Below, one piece after another: positions 44,201-53,522 of a DNA stretch of 64,000 nucleotides. The translations under genes were made by a program, and so were the position numbers. The notes under the pieces were generated by a model that saw only the letters and a program-made list of their open reading frames with translations, was not told the origin of the DNA and searched no databases. This DNA comes from Asterias amurensis (Eukaryota > Echinodermata > Asteroidea > Forcipulatida > Asteriidae), in the NCBI RefSeq assembly GCF_032118995.1, contig NC_092663.1:2294001-2358000 (forward strand). The letters run 5' to 3'. The stretch's first letter is position 1. Each line of letters opens with the position of its first letter.

Positions 44201-46471
44201 ACTTGGGGTGTCATGGCCGACCGAGTGGTTGAGGGCGTTGGACTTAAGTTCTGTAATTTACAGAATGTGGGTTCGAATCCTGGCATGCTCAGTCAGGCCA
44301 CTTGTATCCTTGAGCAAGGCACTACTTGATCACAATTGCTTCTCTCGATCAGGAGTGCAAATGAGTACTGGTGAAAGCCGGGGAGTAACCTGTGACGGAC
44401 TGGCATCTGGGGAAATAGAAATATCCTCTGTATTTTAATGCCAAGGAAACCATATTGGCTCGGCACAGACTTTACTTTTACAAAATAAAAGAATGCAATA
44501 CCATGAAGTTTGCCAGTTCCATTGTCCCTGTGCATCCTGTCTAACTGTCGCTGATAGAGATGGTGTCCCCAAGGGTTTATTTGAGTCATCTTACTCCCGG
44601 AATGGTCCGCAAATACTACCTCTGAGTCGACTCCTTCCAATCTAAACCCATTAAAGCAAAATACATTAATTATTTATTAAATGCAAGCAGACCCCCTGGG
44701 CAAAAAGTGGAGTTTACTACTGGACTAGTCGCGGCTCAAACACTAAACGGGACAAATTTCTCATACATGAGATTTATGGCTGCAAATGTTTATAGCAGGC
44801 GATATATAGTAAAAATCATGCTAAAAGGATTGTTGGAAGTGATGTCTGATTGTGCTGCCTAAGTAAATTGTGTTGTCATGAATAATCTTGGGTGACATAA
44901 TTGGTTCACCAAACAGGTAGTGGCAACTATTTTGTAGTACTCGTGATGTTTTGTAGTAGTCGTGGCGGCACAATTAACCTAGTAGTTTAAAAAATTTAGT
45001 CGCAACTGGACTAAGCAATCAATGGTCGCGACTACGACATAAGTCGCACTAGTCACCTAGGCTTTAACGCAGGTAAGATTTTCGACAAGTAAAGAACTAT
45101 GTCACAATGCATGAAGTTTTGTTTTATACCTTTGGGGATGTTTCCACTTCGGCGATCGATGAACCTTTGGATTACATGTAGAAGACCCCCGACCCTCATT
45201 TTCAACACTCGGGTTTGGGAGAGAACCTGTAGGCTGGCGGTGCATTCTACAAGTACGTGGGTAAGCTCTTAAGCTCATTGACCCGTCGTCCTCCTCTTGT
45301 ATAGAGACATGTACAACCCCTAAAATAAAATACATCAAAATAGTATGCCTAAAAAATCGCTCCACTGTAAAGGGCAGGGCAATTTTCCATTTTGTATCAA
45401 ACTAGGGGTCGATTTCACAAAAAGTTACTTAGGACTAGTCCTAGGAAATATAAACGTATGGCTAGTCCTAAGTTAGGACAAGCAACTTGTCCTAACTAGA
45501 GATAAGACTAGTCCTAACTCTTTGTGAAATCGACCCCCGGTATTTTATTTATTGGTCCTTCCAAAGGCTCACATACATAGTACACATTGTCTAGGCTTTA
45601 ATAGACATAACATGTCAGGCAATATAATCACAATTTTTATAATTTTTCCCCCTCAAATGTCAAATGTAAAGTACAAGGCATTTTACCGTTTTGTTAAGGG
45701 CACCTCTTTAAGGGATATGTACTGTACATTTCTAGGGGCATCAAGGCAAGTACCTCCATGCCTATACATGTAGATGTAGATTAGTATCAAACCAGGAATT
45801 TCATTTATAGTTTTTCCCAGTTGCAAAACTCACAGCAAGTTGAACCTCAATGCAGGCAGGCCCAGAATTACATTGCACACGCAGGCCACGGAGACCAAAG
45901 CCTATGTTGCCCCTGGAGGCGATTTCACAAAGAGTTAGGAAATAGGAATAGTCCTTGGAGATATAAAAAACATGGTTCTTCCTAATTTAGGACGGGTAAC
46001 TCGAGATAAGACTAGTCTTAACTCTTTGTGAAGTCTACCCCAAGTCTGGCCTTGGTGCTCCTTCAAAAGTTTCCTTATTAAGATTTACCAATGGAAGTGC
46101 GATTGCAAAATTAAAACTTCTTGCCGTTTCAAAGATGAAATTCTAGTGCCTGCATTTATGACCTAGAATGGACCTTTCCAAAAGAGGGTGTCAGTTTCCA
46201 TGGTGTATCGTTTCTATAACAGAATTACCTTTAAACCCTGGGGTGAATTTGGCCAACTCCGGTGAAAGCGTTTTGTAAAACTGAAGCTCAGCTGGTTGAA
46301 CAGGCTTGCAGACAGTTGCGTCGTCATATTTCATCATGGCTGTATGACCCCCGACCTGATGGACAAAGGGCACCAGGGTCACACAATCATTGTTCGCCAT
46401 CTGCACCTCCTATGTCAAGGTGCATCCTTGATGGAAATAGTTGATAGTCTCGGAGTTCTTGGGTCCTCTGT
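41212..46471 (-). CDS. IP6K: Inositol hexakisphosphate kinase, complete coding region
   Basis: Five coding exons on the minus strand: 46400-46229 (ATG), 45319-45130, 44641-44502, 43345-43170 and 41649-41212 (TAA). Phases 1, 2, 1, 0 agree and sum to 1116 nt, 371 residues, slightly shorter than the roughly 400-440 of human IP6Ks. The upstream AG at 46472 suggests a 5' UTR exon border. Family marks: FVHQVGGHTAMMKYDD and VCKP at the N-terminus (typical of IP6K rather than IPMK or IP3K); INPWGHHLYQRQL; FILLENLTWQF; the PxxxDxKxG signature as PCILDVKLGTRTYHKD; ATLGLRICGMQVYQ; the SSLL motif as SSSLLLIYEG; and the catalytic IDF as DLRIIDFGN, then GCVYGLQNLVRIM. The enzyme phosphorylates InsP6 to 5-InsP7 using ATP in cytosol and nucleus. 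All catalytic motifs are intact. The linker after GSMSLRAYP is short and variable, as usual. Introns hold family B, C and SINE insertions. Which vertebrate paralogue it matches cannot be told. Confidence 0.95.
41744..41966. mobile_element. Palindromic family C element (copy C8), intronic
   Basis: GGGCCCAATGTAATAGAGCT to AGCTCTATGAAATTGGGCCC in the last intron of the IP6K gene, about 95 bp upstream of the final exon. Confidence 0.85.
42205..42430 (+). mobile_element. tRNA-derived SINE, family G (copy G2), intronic
   Basis: B-box region GTGTGGGTTCGAATCCCCAG, then TGACACTTGTGTCCTTAAGC and the tail GAGAAGGGGTTCGCCCTGG. A reversed tail piece (CCAGGGCGAAACCCCTTCTC) lies just to its left, so two copies meet head to head. 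Confidence 0.75.
42597..42986. mobile_element. Palindromic TTAA MITE, family B (copy B4), intronic
   Basis: 390 bp, TTAA at both edges, centre TGGGAGTCAAAAATGTGACT. It lies in the last intron of the IP6K gene. Its arms are more diverged than those of B1 and B2. Confidence 0.9.
43518..43755. mobile_element. Palindromic family C element (copy C9), intronic
   Basis: Good ends AGGGCCCAATTTCATAGAGC and CTATGAAATTGGGCCC with the TTTCCACGTGATTGTCAGGA loop region. It lies in the intron between the third and fourth coding exons of IP6K. Confidence 0.85.
44209..44450 (+). mobile_element. tRNA-Leu-like SINE, family G (copy G1), intronic
   Basis: The head GTGTCATGGCCGACCGAGTG (A-box region) and GTGGGTTCGAATCCTGGCAT (B-box region) look like tRNA-Leu. 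It continues past the tRNA end into CCTTGAGCAAGGCACTACTT and a body with GCAAATGAGTACTGGTGAAA, so this is a SINE, not a tRNA gene. It ends about 50 bp before the third IP6K exon. Confidence 0.85.
45405..45539. mobile_element. Palindromic family D element (copy D1)
   Basis: GGGGTCGATTTCACAAAAAG / CTTTGTGAAATCGACCCC ends. The body is made of TTAGGACTAGTCCTA motifs, themselves palindromic. It lies in the first intron of IP6K, with D2 about 380 bp away. Confidence 0.85.
45915..46041. mobile_element. Palindromic family D element (copy D2)
   Basis: GGCGATTTCACAAAGAGTTA to TAACTCTTTGTGAAGTCTACC, weaker than D1 but the same layout. Confidence 0.75.
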
Positions 46472-46807
46472 CTGCACAAACAAATACAGGTTCAGGTTAG
46501 ATAAAATGTACACACATGCACTTGAAGGGTGCGTTTGATTAGCTTCCATGGGTCGACTCCGGTCTGCCCCCGGTATGTTCAAATAGCTTTGACGGCATTC
46601 CAGGGGCTCACCCGGGTCAGCCCAAGTGCCCTGCTTGTGGAACAGGTCACTTGGGGATGACATCACCACCTGAGGGCGACTTATCAGTCAATTTAGCAAA
46701 TTAACATATTAAAATTGCCTTTTGGCACTGGTACAAAAAATATCTTACTAGGTCTGGGATCAGCATTCATACTAACTTTCTATTTCTTTTGTTATGTATG
46801 CCTCTTT

Positions 46808-47009
46808 AAGCCCGATTTATACTTCCGGCGAATGCGAATGCAATGTGAATGTGACGTGGATTTGACGTCACAACTATGTTTTTGCTGCGATATTTGCATA
46901 AGAGAGTTTCAGAGCATAAACTCAACTGCTGCTAATTATTTGTTGCGAATTTTGACGTCAACATTCGCATCGCAATTCACATTCGTAGGAAGTATGAACC
47001 TGGCTAAAG
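46808..47009. mobile_element. Palindromic MITE, family L
   Basis: AAGCCCGATTTATACTTCCG at the left; AGGAAGTATGAACCTGGCT at the right; arms carry GCGAATGCGAATGCAATGTG and its approximate inverse. It lies 0.4 kb upstream of the IP6K start, in the possible promoter region, and contains TGACGTCA at 46873-46880 and TGACGTCA-like sites. Confidence 0.75.
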
Positions 47010-47191
47010 TGAACTTAATCGCTGTGTACTAACACACAAGCCTGATAAAGAAATCTGTTCTCTATTTTGGTCAAACTTACTCTAGCCAGTCTCCAGTGAG
47101 TACAGTTTTTTTACAGGTATAGTTTTTATGCACTACATACATCCATAAATTAATCATTATTATTCATGACCATTCATGCCATTGGATTGGA

Positions 47192-47582
47192 TTAAAGGCA
47201 GTGGACACTATTGGTAAGTCAAAGACTAGCCTTCACAGTTGGTGTATCTCAACATATGCATAAAATAACAAACCTGTGAAAATTTGAGCTCAATTGGTCA
47301 TCGAACTTGCGAGATAATAATGAAAGAAAAAACACCCTTGTCACACCGAAGTTGTGTGCGTTTAGATGGTTGATTTCGAGACCTCAAGTTCTAAATCTGA
47401 GGACGAGGTCTCGAAATCAAATTCGTGGAAAATTACTTCTCTCTCGAAAACTATATGGCACTTCAGAGGGTGCCGTTTCTCACAATGTTTTATACCATCA
47501 ACCTCTCCCCTTTACTCATCACCAAGAGAGGTTTTATTCTAATAATTATTTTGAGAATTACCAATAGTGTCCACTGCCTTAA
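47192..47582. mobile_element. Palindromic TTAA MITE, family A (copy A6)
   Basis: Full length; TTAAAGGCAGTGGACACTAT to AGTGTCCACTGCCTTAA, with an extra GACGAG at the internal hairpin. Confidence 0.9.
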
Positions 47583-48350
47583 GTTTAAGACAACATACCC
47601 ATGGCGTTTTCCACCAGCATTTATTTGTATCATTGTTGCTTCTTTTTATATGCAAACCAATTTCACATTGTCCTCAAAAGTTCCCAGATCAGATTGTTCA
47701 GGAGATTGCCAGCCATCTCAAGACGAAGACAAAGTGACCGATCTCTGACCCCTCCCCACCCAGCCCCGCCCCTCCCATCCCGCTGTATGGAAAATGTTAT
47801 TGTTTTTACGACCAATAAAATACTAGCCTACTGACTGTGTGATGGCAATGACTAGGCAGATCATAAATAAGGTCTTTATTTGGGCCTAGACAATTCATAT
47901 GTGAACCGTTGATTCACTGATTTTATATGCTTATTGTCTACAAAATATTTGTGCACTGCCACTGTTTTGTCCAAGATTTTTTTTAGAAAACTTCACAATC
48001 CCATTCATTGTTCTTTTTGTAAATAAAACGACGGTTTTTTATAAAAAATAATTGAATTTAGGCTACTTTTATATTATTTTTCCATTTCGTAACAGCTTTT
48101 GGTTGATTGTTAAATCCTTGTAAATACTTCGTACTTACTAGTAATTGTTGATATTGTCCGATGTTGGGATCCCGATGTTGGTCCCTGCTGTAGTTTGGAA
48201 AAAATAAAAGTAGCTAGCCACACGACGACAATAGTTTTTTTCAGCAACGTGTATCATATGTTTTTATATTGCAGTGCACTCCTTCGCCGTGCGTGAGCCC
48301 CGCCCATAGCTTAAAGCCTGCCCTCAACGTTAATCGATCTAGAGCACTGA
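47583..48350. other. No gene seen
   Basis: AT-rich except 47750-47790 (C-rich). A 5' UTR exon and promoter of the IP6K gene could lie here or in the next kilobases, but no reliable donor was chosen. Confidence 0.35.
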
Positions 48351-48510
48351 GGCCCTTTTCGAAACCACGGCTTTGGCTTTTGGCGGCTCATGCTAGCTTG
48401 GCCTGGTGGTTGTTTTGCCAAATTGCTCGTGCTTTGTGTACATGATCAGGGCTTCAGAGGAGGTAATGGAGCCGAAGCCAATTGCGAAGTCGTAGATTCG
48501 AAAAGGGCCT
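48351..48510. mobile_element. Palindromic MITE, family K
   Basis: Ends GGCCCTTTTCGAAACCAC and GTAGATTCGAAAAGGGCC, with partly inverse interior GGCTTTGGCTTTTGG / CCGAAGCCAATTGCG. Single copy here. Confidence 0.75.
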
Positions 48511-48564
48511 AAGACTTGGGACCATACTTGCAACCCCTATTCAGGACAACTGGATTTAAATACC

Positions 48565-49083
48565 TATAATTATGGAAGGCACTAAATACTAAACTCCACA
48601 GCGGTTCGGATCGGGGAATACCCAAGCGAGAATGACCTTATGACGTCATTTTGCATATGCTTGCATCTTTTAAACATGAAAATATTAACAACCAGGTCCC
48701 AGTGGTTAGTCCACTCTTATGTAACAACTCCCCAAACCTGCTGCTACAAATGTACTTGAATAAAGAGGTCTGAAGCAGTGCTTGCATCTTTTAAACATGA
48801 AAATATAAACAACCAGGTCCCAGTGGTTAGTCCACTCTTATGTGACAACTCCCCAAACCTGCTGCTACAAATGTACTTAAATAAAGAGGTCTGAAGCAGT
48901 ACTTGCATCTTTTAGACATGGAATCATTAACAACCAGGTCCTAGTGGTTAGTCCACTCTTATGTAACAACTCCCCAAACCTGCTGCGTGGGGGATCGTCG
49001 CGAACCGTGCCGGAATGTTCCGAGAGCACACAAAAAGTTCCGAACCGCTGTAGAGGTTTGTTTTTAGTGCCTTCCTATAATTA
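48565..49083. mobile_element. Foldback element carrying a 121-bp tandem array in its loop
   Basis: Inverted arms of about 44 bp at 48565-48609 and 49040-49083 (TGGAAGGCACTAAA and CACAGCGGTTCGG with their inverses). The loop holds 2.7 copies of a 121-bp unit starting TTGCATCTTTTAAACATGAA at 48661, 48782 and 48903. The third copy is cut short. Confidence 0.8.
48661..48986 (+). repeat. 121-bp tandem repeat, 2.7 copies
   Basis: Units begin at 48661, 48782 and 48903 and are nearly identical, with CCAGGTCCCAGTGGTTAGTC in each (one base differs in the third). The close match suggests recent expansion. Confidence 0.95.
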
Positions 49084-49086
49084 TCC

Positions 49087-49223
49087 TAGACCAAGTAACT
49101 GGGGCGCTCAGTACTCCTTTTTTCGAATTATGACATTATCGGTCGTACCTATCCACTAAAAGTAAGGGTTACCGATGTCAAAATTCGAAAAAAAGGAGTA
49201 CAGCGCCCCAGTTACTGGGTCTA
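49087..49223. mobile_element. Foldback element, ~55-bp arms
   Basis: Left arm TAGACCAAGTAACTGGGGCG... and right arm ...CGCCCCAGTTACTGGGTCTA fold with few mismatches around a 23-bp loop. It begins 3 bp after the previous foldback ends. Confidence 0.85.
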
Positions 49224-49414
49224 GTGGTTCCCCCACCCCCTACCCCACCATATATGGGGTCCCCCCATACAACCATAAAGTGAACTGTTAAGAACCATAG
49301 GGTAGTGGCCTCTTTTAAATCATTCTCCTGCAGCCTATGTTAACTTTCCATCATAGGGACATATCGGAGGTCATTGGTTCGAATCCTGCTCTAGTCAATT
49401 TTTTTTAATCCAAT

Positions 49415-49900
49415 ATTCATAAATACCTCAGACAGTTTTGCTATTCCTATCAGTGGAGAGAGTGTCACGTGGGTGTGTATAAACCTTTGTTTATGAGGAG
49501 TAAAAAGTGTTAACACATGGGCATGACACGCGAGCTTGCACCTGTTCTTATAAGACAGTTTCTTCTTTCCTATTGGTCGAGAGCAACGGCTGAAACAGTT
49601 GTGCCACATCACGCGATACGCGAGATGCGCACAGCATTCCCTCATAAGGAGTTGTTTACCGGAGGGTGGCGGCGGGCTCTACCATTTCATAGCTGGAGGG
49701 GTGTTGTGTTGAAAGAAATCGTTGAACAATTATATTTTTGCATTTATTTTTACTTTTTGACCAAAAAGTGTTGTTTTTTTGACCGAAAAGGTATTTATGA
49801 ATGGGAATCAAAGTGTGTTGAATCGGTTTTCAACTAGTGGTTTAAACCCGCCGAGGCCTGGTTCTTGATAATTTACCTCGACTACGTCTCGGTAAAATTA
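49415..49900 (+). mobile_element. Composite family E element (copy E2), right hairpin arm missing
   Basis: Matches E1 from ATTCATAAATACCTCAGACA to CTCGGTAAAATTA, then stops at the hairpin apex. It retains the short frame MGMTRELAPVLIRQFLLSYW at 49517. Confidence 0.8.
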
Positions 49901-50124
49901 CTTTTTTTTCTACTTTTTGGATATGTTGTTTAAGAGGGTTTCAGGAGACACTTGCAAAAAACATTTCTGTTGCAATTTTGTCTAGGTCAAGCCATATTTT
50001 GGCTTAGATTGACCATGGAGGTTATTCCTCCATGGATTGACTAGACTATAACTGCTTGGCCATCAAAGGCTGTGATTATGAGTAAAATTCGCTTGTGGGA
50101 AGGGACTTGGCTCGAAATATTGGT

Positions 50125-50232
50125 TTAAAGACACTGGACACTATTGGTAATTGTCAAAGAACAGTCTTCTCACTTGGTGTGTCTCAACATATGCATAAAA
50201 TAACAAACCTGTGAAAATTTGAGCTCATTTGG
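50125..50232. mobile_element. Left end of a family A MITE (copy A7)
   Basis: TTAAAGACACTGGACACTAT through ACAAACCTGTGAAAATTTGA; truncated after about 108 bp. Confidence 0.85.
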
Positions 50233-50929
50233 TCTTTGAATAAAAAAAAAAACTATAGATTTATGACAATAACTCCTTTTTAAAATCTACAATCATTATT
50301 CCTCTTATTGTTTTATTTCATTCTCTCGGGAAATACCCAGCTCACAAACTGAAACCGAATATAAAGCAATGCATTGCTCGACATAAAAACATTTTCATCT
50401 CACAACAATCAAATTTTAAAAAAGCAGTTAACAACTTAGTTATGGCAAGAAAAGTTAGTTTAACGGCAAGAGGTTTTCAACATCGATTAACCATAGAAGC
50501 AATGAGCAAGTATTAATGTATCAATGAACATATAGCATGAAAGTATTTACTAAACGTACATGTAGGACTAACAAGCAACCAATATTTTCCAGTGATTTGG
50601 CCCATCTTTAGGGCTATGTCACATGAAGCAATTTACGGGCAACCAGTTCAAAGCAATCTCCAAGAAGAAAAGCTGTTAACATTTCAATGTTCAGATATTT
50701 TTGTTGTTGATTGTAAGACATTGTTCGAAAAACTACTCATGTGCTACCAAAGTGGTCCTGTAGCATGCACTGTAGTTGGTTGCCTCCAAGTTACCTGTAG
50801 TGCAAAAGTTGCCTCGCCTGACAAGATAAGGTCAATGTCACTGTGAGTTATTCAGTGAAGTGCACATTTTAGGCGACGGGCGTTTACACTAGCTGTAGTC
50901 ATAGCTGTAGCTGCCAATGTGGACATTGC

Positions 50930-51294
50930 CTAAAGAAACAAGTTGCCTTGGATCCGACGAGTTGGTCTATAAAAAGTTGTTATAACCGTTTGCTATAAAA
51001 TGCATATGTGGTTGGAAAGATATTTTAAAAGTAGAATACGAAATTGCGTGTTTTTTCTTTTACTTTGCGAACTAACACGGTCGGATATTTATGGGAGTCA
51101 AAAATTTGACTCCCATAATGGCCGACTGTGTAAGTTGACAGGGTAAAAAGAAAACCGCACAATTTTGAGACGTGTTTGTGTGGATCATTGTGATCTACTT
51201 CTACAACATCTCTCTACCCATATGCATTTTATTAAAAACTAGAAACTCTTTTCAAAGACCAACTCCTCCGATGCAAGGCAACGTGTTCCTTTAA
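50930..51294. mobile_element. Palindromic family B MITE (copy B5)
   Basis: Most diverged B copy. The left end is CTAAAGAAACAAGTTGCC, lacking the clean TTAA; the right end is GGCAACGTGTTCCTTTAA. It lies just 3' of the BCL-2 family gene and holds an AATAAA on the minus strand near 51228, which could serve that gene's mRNA. Confidence 0.85.
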
Positions 51295-51400
51295 TAGAAG
51301 GACTGCAGCTTTGAACTTAGTATATTATCCTGACTCGTGTACACTTTTATAATCGATTATCTACAAGGCACACCTTCTCCCTGAAGTTGAGAGGATCACG

Positions 51401-53522
51401 TCATCTTGAGTGTACGTGCAGCATCACCAATGCAGTCATTCCGGCGAGGGCCGCCAAGCCTAGAATGTTCTTCCAACAAACCAAGGGAGAAGCTGGGGAA
51501 ATAATTCCCATCTGCGAAATACAATATAATGAAATTGAATTGTATGGAAGTCTTATATAGCGCACGCATTTACCAACAAGGTATTCAAGGCGCTTAGTAT
51601 ACACATTATTACAGAAATGAAGTTATGAATACTGAGACCCAAATATGTAGCACCTTATGAAGGGTTTACAAGGTGCTATGGCGCATTCAGCAGCCATAGC
51701 CAAGAATACTGGAGCGAACCCCTTCTCTTTTCCATAAGTGCACTAGGTTATGTTACGTGCATTACAAAACACACGGGACAAACCGCTTTACGTCACATCC
51801 AACGGACAAAAGCATCGGTTTTGGACTTGGCATCGGACTTGGACTCGAACCCACACTCTGCTGATCAGAAACACCAGAGTTTGAATTTGGTGCTCTTAAC
51901 CGTTCGGCTATGACACTTCCAGCTTTTAGAACAAGCTTTTAGTTTGAGATGTAATTTGGGGTTTATCAAGCAAATGCACTTCTGTAAAATGAGCATATAT
52001 CATTCTTCCATTTTGGGAGTCAATTCCAATGTGTACATTTTGACCACCAAAATGGTGGACACTCGTACCCCTATCTTTAATATATTTTCTTAATATTTGT
52101 GTTGAGTAGTCACCAGCAAACTTACCCAACCCCCGTGGCTGTTGATCCATCCCAGCAAGTAAGTATCTATGTAGCTTATTGTCCACTGAGCAATCTGCTG
52201 CACTAACTGCGGCATTTCGTTCTGAATGCAGTGGATGACTAAGTTGCCGCTGAAGGTCAGTAACGAGACGATCCGACCCCACGAGGGCTGTATTCCATTG
52301 TGGCTCACGTTAAGGTTGAACGAGTTGTAAAAGATTTGATTGACGACTCTGTAGCAATGGTGAAAAAAAAACAGAAACCAAAGTAATTTATAAGTCATTG
52401 TGAGAGTAGCCTGAGCTTGAACATTAGTTTAACATACACTTCATCGAGGCTCGTGAAGTACGCCAGAGATCTGCCTGTTGAGCGTCAATAATAACCTTTT
52501 TACATCACAAACAATTTTTAAATAATAGTAGCTTGTTCCTATGGCACATTTCACAATAAGGTCTTGATGCGCTTTACATTAGTGCCCTGGTCATTGGGCA
52601 AATAAACAATTATTTCTTTAATCTTTCTCAGCTCCCTGGGGAGTATACTGCCCTGAGCTGCTGTAAGATGCTAGTGGCTTTTTCATACACAATATCAACC
52701 TCTACCCTCGTGATTCAAACCAATACTCAGATGCGACTTAACCACCACAACTTGAATTCGGTGTTCTCAACCACGTGGCCACGACATCCTTTTAAAAACA
52801 CTGGACACTATTGGTATCTCAACAATGCATTTATTAACAACCCCTGTGAAAATTTGAACTCAATTGGTCGTCGAAGTTGCAAGATAATAATGGATGAAAA
52901 AACACCGTTGTCACACTATTAGTTGTGGCATTCAGATGCTTCATTTCGGGACCTCAAATTCTTATTCGGAGGGTCGGACTCATATTCAAATATTTTAGTG
53001 GAAAATTATGTTACTTCAGAGGGAGCAGTTTCTCAAAGTCAAAATGTTTTATCATCTTCCTATACTGTGCAGAAAGCTCCTCTGGAGTATACTCGCACAT
53101 TGGTTGAGGTGCAAACTAGCAGGTGCTATCAACAGCTCTCCATTGCTTGTTAATACCAAGTATGTTTTTATGCTAACAATTACTGCAAGTAATTACCAAT
53201 AGTGTCCAGTGCCTTTAAACCACGGAGATTACCAAATCGTCTGGTTCCTACAGGAAAAGAATCTGACAAACCTGTGGAATGTGCTGAATGCAGTGTCTGG
53301 TGTTACATGAAGGATGTCCATCATATCCAATCCATTGGTTCTCAGCTGATACTGATACTCAACTTCAGACGTCATTTTCCTCAAAGCATCTTGAATCACG
53401 GGGATACTGCTTTGGTCAGAGTGTAGACCCTCTACATGTATAAGCGGGCACTCCAACCCATTACTCTGTGATTTATAGTGAAGGAAATCAACTACAACAC
53501 TGGCTGTGGTGACACCTGGCAT
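51401..53522 (-). CDS. BCL-2 family apoptosis regulator, complete coding region
   Basis: Three minus-strand exons: 53522-53272 (ATG), 52348-52126 and 51511-51401 (TGA), phases 2 and 0, total 585 nt, 194 residues. Domains in order: BH4-like SVVVDFLHYKSQSNGLECP (residues ~8-26); BH3 region IQDALRKMTSEVEYQY, where the usual GD pair is replaced by SE; helix HVTPDTAFSTFHRVVNQIF; BH1 PSWGRIVSLLTFSGNL; BH2 LLGWINSHGGW; C-terminal membrane anchor ILGLAALAGMTALVML then HVHSR. The intron right after the BH2 Trp is the conserved position in this family. It would sit on mitochondrial or ER membrane and control outer-membrane permeabilisation. The BH4 suggests a pro-survival BCL-2/MCL-1 type. The short 36-residue stretch after BH2, the LVIHCIQ segment and the IP6K neighbour recall BAK. 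I leave the subtype open. Confidence 0.92.
51640..51918 (-). mobile_element. tRNA-derived SINE, family G (copy G3), intronic
   Basis: Reversed head GAAGTGTCATAGCCGAACGG, B-box CAGAGTGTGGGTTCGAGTCC and tail AGAGAAGGGGTTCGCTCCAG. It sits in the second intron of the BCL-2 family gene. Confidence 0.85.
52535..52791 (-). mobile_element. tRNA-derived SINE, diverged family G-like (copy G4), intronic
   Basis: Reversed head ATGTCGTGGCCACGTGGTTG and GTTTGAATCACGAGGG B-box. The tail with CAGCTCAGGGCAGTATACTC differs from the other copies. It directly abuts the family A MITE at 52792. Confidence 0.65.
52792..53218. mobile_element. Family A MITE (copy A8), intronic
   Basis: TTAAAAACACTGGACACTAT to AGTGTCCAGTGCCTTTAA; it contains an insertion near 52965-53130 relative to other copies. 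Its right end is about 50 bp from the first BCL-2 family exon. Confidence 0.8.

Noticed and set aside
44209-44290. A functional tRNA-Leu gene
   Set aside because: The sequence runs on into a SINE body, the acceptor arms do not pair well and there is no immediate terminator. It is a tRNA-derived SINE head.
45102-45365. Independent 87-codon gene at 45.1 kb
   Set aside because: Residues GVVHVSIQEEDDGSMSLRAY belong to the second IP6K exon, and the extra codons at each end are intron.
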